This document shows, in pieces, positions 5,574-9,425 of a DNA stretch of 9,425 nucleotides. Within the stretch, counting starts at the first letter, position 1; every line of letters begins with the position of its first letter. A program made the position numbers and the translations under genes. The notes beneath the pieces were generated by a model that saw nothing but the letters and a program-made list of their open reading frames with translations, searched no databases and was not told where the DNA came from. Source of the DNA: Deltaproteobacteria bacterium (lineage in GTDB: Bacteria; Desulfobacterota; DSM-4660; Desulfatiglandales; HGW-15); contig JAFGPH010000131.1 of assembly GCA_016926135.1 (NCBI GenBank), forward strand, positions 1-9,425, written 5' to 3'.

Positions 5574-7223
5574 CTAGGTAAGTTTTTCAGTTTGTTTTCT
5601 GATTTCCTCCCTCAGCACCTTTTTGTCCGCCTTACCCGCGGCGGTCAGGGGGATCTGTCCTACTAATTCAATCCGTGCCGGAAAATGGGCCTTTGCCGCA
5701 TCCATTTTCTTCATGTGGGCAATCACATCCTCGTTGCGGAGCTTTGCGCCGGCGACAGGCTTGATGAAGGCGCAGACCTGCTCCCCGAGATCCGGGTCGG
5801 GCATGCCTACCACCGCCACATACTCCACGCCCGGGTGGGATGAGATGATGTCCTCCACGTCCCTTGCCGATATATTTTCCCCTCCCCGGATGATGATATC
5901 CTTGATTCTTCCGGTGATGCGGATCACGCCGCTCGGATCGATGACGGCAAGGTCGCCGGTTCGAAAGTACCCGTCCCCGGTGAAGGCGTCCCGGTTCGCC
6001 TGGGGGTTTTTCAAATAGCCGGTGAAGACGCCCGGACCTTTCGCGGCCAATTCACCCTCCTTGCCGGCCGGATTGCGGATCCCCTTCTCATCCAGGGTCA
6101 CGAGCTCATCATACGGGCAGCACGGCCTGCCGATGGTGTTGCAACGGATGTCGATCGGATCCTGCGGCCTTGATTGGGCGAGCGGCCCTTCAACCATGCC
6201 GAACGCATTGATGTAGAGCGCCCCCATTTTTTCCTCCACCTGGCGCACCAGTTCCGGAGGGCTGTTGGCGGCGCCCACATAGATTCTCTTCAAGGAGCGC
6301 ATGTCATAGCGCTCCAGATCCGCGTAATTGACATACCGGCTGATGAGCGTAGGCACGAGGCCCGTGCAGGTCACCTTTTCCTCTTGAACGACGGCGCAAA
6401 AATCTTCGGGCTTGGTCGAATCCAGGAGCACCATGGTGGCGCCGTGAAAGACGGAGGCGGTCACCGTCACCAGCAGGGCGAGATTGTGTCCGACCGTGGT
6501 CGCCACGAGACAGGTGTCCGTGACGTTCAGGTCCCACGCCTTTGACGTGTACTCGATGTTGCAGAGATAGTCATTGTGGGTTCTGGGAGCGCCCTTGGGA
6601 AGCCCGGTCGTCCCGCCGGAAGGCAGGATCTGACACACATCGCGAGGGTCCGGACGGGCCTTTTCCAGGGCTTTTCGGATTTCTTCCGGACTGGCCGCGC
6701 TGTTGACGAGATCACGGAACCGAAGTTCGCCTTCAGGTTCGTTCTCCCCCAGGAAGTAAACCCTCTCGAGAGAGGGATTCCGGGTCTGCACCTTTTGGGT
6801 CACCGCCGAAAAGTCGATGCTTCGGTAGCGATCCGGCAGGATCCAGCCCTTCGGCCGGGTCAGGTCGGCAAGGTGGGCGATTTCCCGGACCGAGTGATTG
6901 ACCGTCAGCAGGACCATCACGACCCCGATCTTCTGCATGGCATAATAGGAGATGACGAACTCCGGGCAATTCGGGAGCTGAAGGAGCATCGTGTCTCCGG
7001 CCCTGAAGCCGTGCTGAAGAAGGCCGTATGCCGCACGATCCACGAGATCGCGAAACTCCCGGTAGGTGTAACGCTTGCCTTCCCCCACCAGGGCCGTCTT
7101 CGCAGGATACAGATCGCAGCTTTTATCCAGAACGTCGCCGAGCGTCATTCCAAGCCACCACCGCCGCCTTTCGTAGAGTTCGGCGGTGCCGGGATCATAT
7201 GGCGTGAATCCTTCATAGACCAT
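5574..7223 (-). CDS. EntE/DhbE-like acid:AMP ligase (probable aryl/acyl-CoA ligase)
   Basis: A 549-residue member of the ANL adenylate-forming superfamily, closest by eye to 2,3-dihydroxybenzoate-AMP ligases (EntE/DhbE), including the N-terminal Y-E-G-F-T-P...L-T-L-G-D opening. Motifs: P-loop S202-G-G-T-T-G-L-P-K-G211, P-R-T-H-N-D-Y (213-219), A5 N-A-F-G-M-V-E (339-345), A7 G-Y-F-R-T-G-D424, A8 R-I-K-D-I-I-I-R-G-G-E-N (439-450), and catalytic Lys531 in A-A-G-K-A-D-K-K. The aryl-site Asn is kept (H246-N247), but the following Ser positions of EntE are Leu/Val, so the pocket is less polar. No carrier-protein gene is nearby, and acyl-CoA enzymes follow, so a CoA ligase seems likelier than siderophore synthesis. 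The start is placed at ATG 7223, with GAGAGGAG upstream and homology beginning there; an in-frame extension to 7328 is unsupported. Confidence 0.9.
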   Translation of the reverse strand: MVYEGFTPYDPGTAELYERRRWWLGMTLGDVLDKSCDLYPAKTALVGEGKRYTYREFRDLVDRAAYGLLQHGFRAGDTMLLQLPNCPEFVISYYAMQKIGVVMVLLTVNHSVREIAHLADLTRPKGWILPDRYRSIDFSAVTQKVQTRNPSLERVYFLGENEPEGELRFRDLVNSAASPEEIRKALEKARPDPRDVCQILPSGGTTGLPKGAPRTHNDYLCNIEYTSKAWDLNVTDTCLVATTVGHNLALLVTVTASVFHGATMVLLDSTKPEDFCAVVQEEKVTCTGLVPTLISRYVNYADLERYDMRSLKRIYVGAANSPPELVRQVEEKMGALYINAFGMVEGPLAQSRPQDPIDIRCNTIGRPCCPYDELVTLDEKGIRNPAGKEGELAAKGPGVFTGYLKNPQANRDAFTGDGYFRTGDLAVIDPSGVIRITGRIKDIIIRGGENISARDVEDIISSHPGVEYVAVVGMPDPDLGEQVCAFIKPVAGAKLRNEDVIAHMKKMDAAKAHFPARIELVGQIPLTAAGKADKKVLREEIRKQTEKLT

Positions 7224-7309
7224 GTTCAGACTCCTCTCCAGCCTGAGGCTTCTGCCTTCTTGACGCTGGTTTCTCCCCGCAACCCGGTCCCCCTGAAGAA
7301 GGAAGGGGT

Positions 7310-8206
7310 TCACAGGGCGCGCATCCATTCCGGCCTGAGACCCACCTCCCCTCTCAGGGCCCGGTCGATGAGGTCCAGGGCCTCCTGCTTGCCTTTGGGC
7401 AATCTCGCCTTCACGGGCAGGTAATTGGAGGCATGGTTGGAATAGAAGAGGCCTCTTGTCAGGTGGGTGTGCAGGATCATCTCCCTCAACTCCTTCATGA
7501 GCTCGATCTCATCGGGCAGATCAAATTCTCCCCTTCGATACTCCTCATACAGGGGGGTCCCCGGGATGAGCATGACCGTGAGGGCGCCGATGAAATCCGG
7601 GTCCATTTCGCTCAGGAGCTTTCCCGTGGCCCTGGCGTGTTCCAGGGATCTCTTCCGGCCGGCAATCCCGAGGAGCACAGTCACGGAAAGCTTGAATCCG
7701 GCCTCTTTCGCCTTCCGGCCCATCTGTACGCACTCCCGCGCCGCGGTTCCCTTGCGGATCTTTTTTCGAAGCTCGTCGTCTCCGGTTTCCACGCCGTAGT
7801 AGAGGATGCCCAGGCCGTTTTCCCGCAGCGCGAGCAGTTCTTCCGGGGTCTTCAGCTTGAGGCTCTTAGCATTGGCGTAGGCCCCCACCCTTTTGACCCA
7901 CGGGAGGTGCTCCCGGATGCGGTCCAGGATCCACATGAGCCGCCTTTGGGGAATTACGAGGGCATCGCCGTCCATGAGGAAGAGCTTGTCCTGTCTGCGC
8001 ATGTACTTCGATGCAAACAGGATGTCGCCCAGGATGATCTTGTCGTCCTTGATGGCGAATCGCTTGTCCTTGTAAGTGCCGCAGAAGGTGCACTTGTTGT
8101 GGGAGCACCCCAGGGTGACCTGCAGGAGGATGCTGTGGGCCTCGCTCGGGGGTCTAATGCACGTCCCCTCGTAGTGCATGCCGTCGCTGTCGTCAGCCGT
8201 ATCCAT
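7310..8206 (-). CDS. Radical SAM protein, CX4CX2C type
   Basis: A 298-residue radical SAM enzyme of unassigned function. The 4Fe-4S/SAM cluster site is C34-S-H-N-K-C39-T-F-C42, a CX4CX2C spacing instead of the usual CX3CX2C. Following motifs fit the barrel: D-K-L-F-L-M-D-G-D-A (73-82), Y-Y-G-V-E-T-G (136-142, like the G-x-E SAM-contact strand of Elp3/HemN-type proteins), S-V-T-V-L-L-G (174-180) and L-I-P-G-T-P-L-Y-E-E-Y (213-223). There is no added C-terminal Cys cluster domain, B12 domain or TRAM domain. ATG 8206 has GGAGAAGG about 7 bases upstream; the small Cys-rich gene ends 25 bases before it. An 86-base gap separates it from the ligase, the longest in the operon. Whether it shares a pathway with the CoA enzymes is not evident. 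Confidence 0.88.
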   Translation of the reverse strand: MDTADDSDGMHYEGTCIRPPSEAHSILLQVTLGCSHNKCTFCGTYKDKRFAIKDDKIILGDILFASKYMRRQDKLFLMDGDALVIPQRRLMWILDRIREHLPWVKRVGAYANAKSLKLKTPEELLALRENGLGILYYGVETGDDELRKKIRKGTAARECVQMGRKAKEAGFKLSVTVLLGIAGRKRSLEHARATGKLLSEMDPDFIGALTVMLIPGTPLYEEYRRGEFDLPDEIELMKELREMILHTHLTRGLFYSNHASNYLPVKARLPKGKQEALDLIDRALRGEVGLRPEWMRAL

Positions 8207-8231
8207 GATGCATCCTTCTCCTTGCAGCGGC

Positions 8232-8654
8232 TCAGTCCCGGGGTTCGGCCCGCATCTCCACGATCACGTGACCCCAGCCGCCGCAGGCATGTCCCACGTC
8301 GAAACATCCGGTTCGGTTGAACATCACCTCGTTGGGGTCCCTGCCGTTCATGAGGTTCTCGAAAAAGGCGTTGATGAGCACGGTAAGGTTCGGCATCAGA
8401 AAGGCGCAGACGCGCTCCGGGCATTCCCGGGTCAAGAGATTGCCCGCGGAGTCGAACACCAGTTTCTGTCCCTTCACGTGCCCGGAGTGGCAGCCCTTGG
8501 ACACCACCACCTCGGCTACCAGGCGATATCGGGCGCCCTTTACGGCGTTCTCAAAAAGGCGCTGGAACTTCGGGTTCTCCCGGACGACCGAGAACTCCCG
8601 GTCCTGCAGCCCGAGTCTGCGCTGAATGATCCCTGCCAACTGCTCTTTGTCCAT
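8232..8654 (-). CDS. Small Cys-rich protein, TIGR04076-like
   Basis: A 140-residue soluble protein of unknown function. A helical N-terminus of about 40 residues is followed by a strand and a Cys/His-rich core: C55-H-S-G-H59-V-K-G, E-C78-P-E-R-V-C83-A-F, and near the end F-N-R-T-G-C117-F-D-V-G-H-A-C124-G-G-W-G-H. The C-x-x-G-H-x-x-G, C-P-x-x-x-C-x-F and late C-x-D pattern resembles the small TIGR04076 proteins, which may bind metal; this is by eye only. The start at ATG 8654 is preferred because a promoter at 8688-8716 lies just upstream. The open frame continues to 9029, but its extra 125 residues are Ser/Arg-rich and antisense to a clear nucleotidyltransferase remnant. No good ribosome site precedes 8654. 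First gene of the five-gene minus-strand set, 25 bases from the radical SAM gene. Confidence 0.72.
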   Translation of the reverse strand: MDKEQLAGIIQRRLGLQDREFSVVRENPKFQRLFENAVKGARYRLVAEVVVSKGCHSGHVKGQKLVFDSAGNLLTRECPERVCAFLMPNLTVLINAFFENLMNGRDPNEVMFNRTGCFDVGHACGGWGHVIVEMRAEPRD

Positions 8655-8687
8655 ATGAAGAGATTTTTGACCTGTGTCCTCTAAGGA

Positions 8688-8716
8688 AGGATAGGGTAGA
8701 GGGGACTCCGAGTCAA
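8688..8716 (-). promoter_or_regulatory. Candidate promoter of the five-gene minus-strand operon
   Basis: On the minus strand TTGACT (8711-8716), a 17-base spacer, and TATCCT (8688-8693). A start near 8681 gives a leader of about 27 bases to ATG 8654. It supports that short start over the longer open frame. Confidence 0.5.
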
Positions 8717-8744
8717 GGGAAAGGGGCCTCAGGGCATATTCCCC

Positions 8745-8773
8745 TTGAACCCTGTAACTCCCTGAGATAGCAT
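8745..8773 (+). promoter_or_regulatory. Weak candidate promoter for the nucleotidyltransferase remnant
   Basis: TTGAAC (8745-8750), 17 bases, TAGCAT (8768-8773); four of six consensus bases in each box. The transcript would start near 8780, before the GTG at 8802. It faces away from the operon promoter at 8688-8716. Such a match can arise by chance. Confidence 0.25.
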
Positions 8774-8801
8774 CAGTACATGGCATGAGGGTCCGGGAAG
8801 A

Positions 8802-8969
8802 GTGGAATTCAAAAAAATTTTTGAGCTTCTGACGGCCTTCTTCGAAAGACAAAGGGTTGACTACGCCCTCGTTGGCGCCTTTGCACTCCAGGCTTATGGC
8901 TATGCCCGCGCCACACAGGATGTGGATTTTGCGGTCCGAGGGGAAGCGCAGGGGGAAGAGCATGGGTGA
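8802..8969 (+). pseudogene. Nucleotidyltransferase remnant, internally deleted
   Basis: Fifty-five codons from GTG 8802 encode the N-terminus of a small nucleotidyltransferase (AbiEii/MNT/DUF6036-like). A helix F-E-L-L-T-A-F-F is followed by V-D-Y-A-L-V-G-A-F-A-L-Q-A-Y-G and the R-A-T-Q-D-V-D-F signature with the first metal-binding Asp residues. Full-length members run to roughly 150-280 residues; here the frame ends 14 codons after D-V-D-F with a short Glu/Gly tail (E-A-Q-G-E-E-H-G). No other frame continues the domain. The stop TGA (8967-8969) overlaps the ATG of the next ORF in ATGGGTGA, as expected if the parent gene was translationally coupled to it. The likely event is deletion of the gene body, leaving head and tail joined. 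No ATG occurs in frame; the frame is closed by TGA at 8763, so GTG 8802 is the best start. Such genes are often toxin-antitoxin or phage-defence modules. Confidence 0.7.
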
Positions 8970-9144
8970 ACTGCTGGACCTCGATCGTGATCTCGTGCTC
9001 AGCGAAGACGATTTCATCGCCATGGGCAATACTCCCCGGCAAAGCCCGGACCTGGAGGCGTATCTGGATTTCCTTGCCGAGGTGGACGCATTCGAAGTGA
9101 CCCCGCCCGTAAGGGAGTTTTACGGGGAGTGCTTTGAGCTCTGA
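8962..9144 (+). CDS. Small acidic hypothetical protein next to nucleotidyltransferase
   Basis: A 60-residue acidic ORF of unrecognised family. It starts M-G-E-L-L-D-L-D-R-D-L-V-L-S-E-D-D-F and has a short helix D-L-E-A-Y-L-D-F-L-A-E (30-40), then a Pro-containing C-terminal part ending E-C-F-E-L. ATG 8962 has the purine run GGGGGAAGAG just upstream and overlaps the stop of the nucleotidyltransferase remnant, which favours this start over an in-frame ATG at 8857 inside the remnant. Small partners with a similar L-D-R-D-L start seem familiar to me next to nucleotidyltransferases in deltaproteobacteria, but this is memory and not tested. It may be an orphaned partner of a broken two-gene module. 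No signal peptide or membrane segment. Confidence 0.55.
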   Translation: MGELLDLDRDLVLSEDDFIAMGNTPRQSPDLEAYLDFLAEVDAFEVTPPVREFYGECFEL

Positions 9145-9282
9145 AGGCTCATCGACAAACCGAAGGGGCGCCCATGGGTGAGGTGGGCTGATGCGGATAT
9201 TTTGCCGTGCTGCAGGGATGGTATCCGGTGAACTTCTTTGTCGAACCCAACGCTTCACCCAAAACAAGGAAGAGATGACACG

Positions 9283-9425
9283 ATGGATGATTATAAACTA
9301 TTGATCGACCTGCACAAGCAAGGCCATCGGCAAGGGCCCGGCGGGGATGCCGAGACGGAACAGGCGCTCAAGCTGGCCATGGTCGACCGGACTGCGCCGC
9401 TGAAGGTTGCGGATATCGGCTGCGG
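9283..9425 (+). CDS. Class I SAM-dependent methyltransferase, 3' end outside window
   Basis: The first 47 codons of a methyltransferase. After an N-terminal helix-rich stretch (M-D-D-Y-K-L-L-I-D-L-H-K-Q-G-H) and an acidic helix, it reaches the SAM-binding strand and loop K-V-A-D-I-G-C-G at the window edge, motif I of class I enzymes. GGAAGAG (9268-9274) sits 8 bases before ATG 9283; an out-of-frame ATG at 9275 is ignored. The N-terminus resembles small-molecule methyltransferases with a G-P-G-G-D-A/S-E-x-T start, but substrate cannot be told. The 138 bases upstream (9145-9282) hold no recognisable gene. Confidence 0.8.
   Translation, partial: MDDYKLLIDLHKQGHRQGPGGDAETEQALKLAMVDRTAPLKVADIGC

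Noticed and set aside
7224..7328. 35-residue N-terminal extension of the ligase
   Set aside because: EntE-like homology begins at ATG 7223, which has its own good ribosome site; the extension would overlap the radical SAM gene.
8857..8961. 35-residue N-terminal extension of the 60-residue acidic ORF
   Set aside because: It is the out-of-frame translation of the nucleotidyltransferase remnant; ATG 8962 has its own ribosome site and the coupled overlap.
8655..9029. 125-residue N-terminal extension of the small Cys-rich protein
   Set aside because: It is Ser/Arg-rich, lies antisense to the nucleotidyltransferase remnant, and a promoter for the short form sits inside it.
9145..9230. In-frame continuation after the stop at 9142-9144 (25 or so codons to a second stop)
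   Set aside because: It could be the tail of a longer ancestral protein, but no family feature is seen and no frameshift or recoding signal is visible.

Overview
The window reads as GC-rich, gene-dense bacterial chromosome. The gene types (DUF362 protein with a Cys-rich tail, stand-alone Fe-S flavin oxidoreductase, acyl/aryl-CoA chemistry, radical SAM protein) suggest an anaerobic deltaproteobacterium (Desulfobacterota, e.g. a sulfate reducer or syntroph). This is an inference from gene content; no rRNA or marker gene is present.

Layout. (1) 2-766, +: 3' part of a metallo-beta-lactamase-fold hydrolase, entering from the left edge. (2) 808-1485, -: a two-repeat dimeric alpha/beta-barrel-like protein, convergent with (1). 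(3) 1486-1688: a divergent control region with a sigma70-type promoter on each strand, then a compact three-hairpin element that ends as an intrinsic terminator on the minus strand and lies in the 5' leader of the next gene on the plus strand. (4) 1689-3443, +: a 584-residue GNAT-like/DUF362/Cys-rich three-part protein. (5) 3443-3475: a hairpin between convergent genes. (6) 8654 down to 3502, -: five closely spaced genes, probably one operon. In transcription order they are a small Cys-rich protein, a radical SAM enzyme, an EntE/DhbE-like acid:AMP ligase, an Old Yellow Enzyme-family reductase with an Fe-S motif, and a 3-hydroxyacyl-CoA dehydrogenase. (7) 8802-9144, +: remnant of a nucleotidyltransferase whose body appears deleted, overlapping a 60-residue acidic ORF. 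(8) 9283-9425, +: start of a class I methyltransferase, leaving at the right edge.

How the genes may work together. The ligase, reductase and dehydrogenase form a plausible acyl-CoA route: activate a (probably cyclic or aromatic) carboxylic acid, reduce a C=C bond, and oxidise a 3-hydroxyacyl intermediate. The dehydrogenase has Thr where the family has its conserved catalytic-site Asn, and the ligase has lost polar residues of the EntE aryl pocket, so the substrates may be unusual. What the radical SAM protein and its small partner add is unknown. The most unusual items are the GNAT-DUF362-Cys fusion, the altered dehydrogenase active site, the three-hairpin element and the nucleotidyltransferase deletion scar. 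I see no CRISPR array, tRNA, rRNA, insertion sequence or replication origin.
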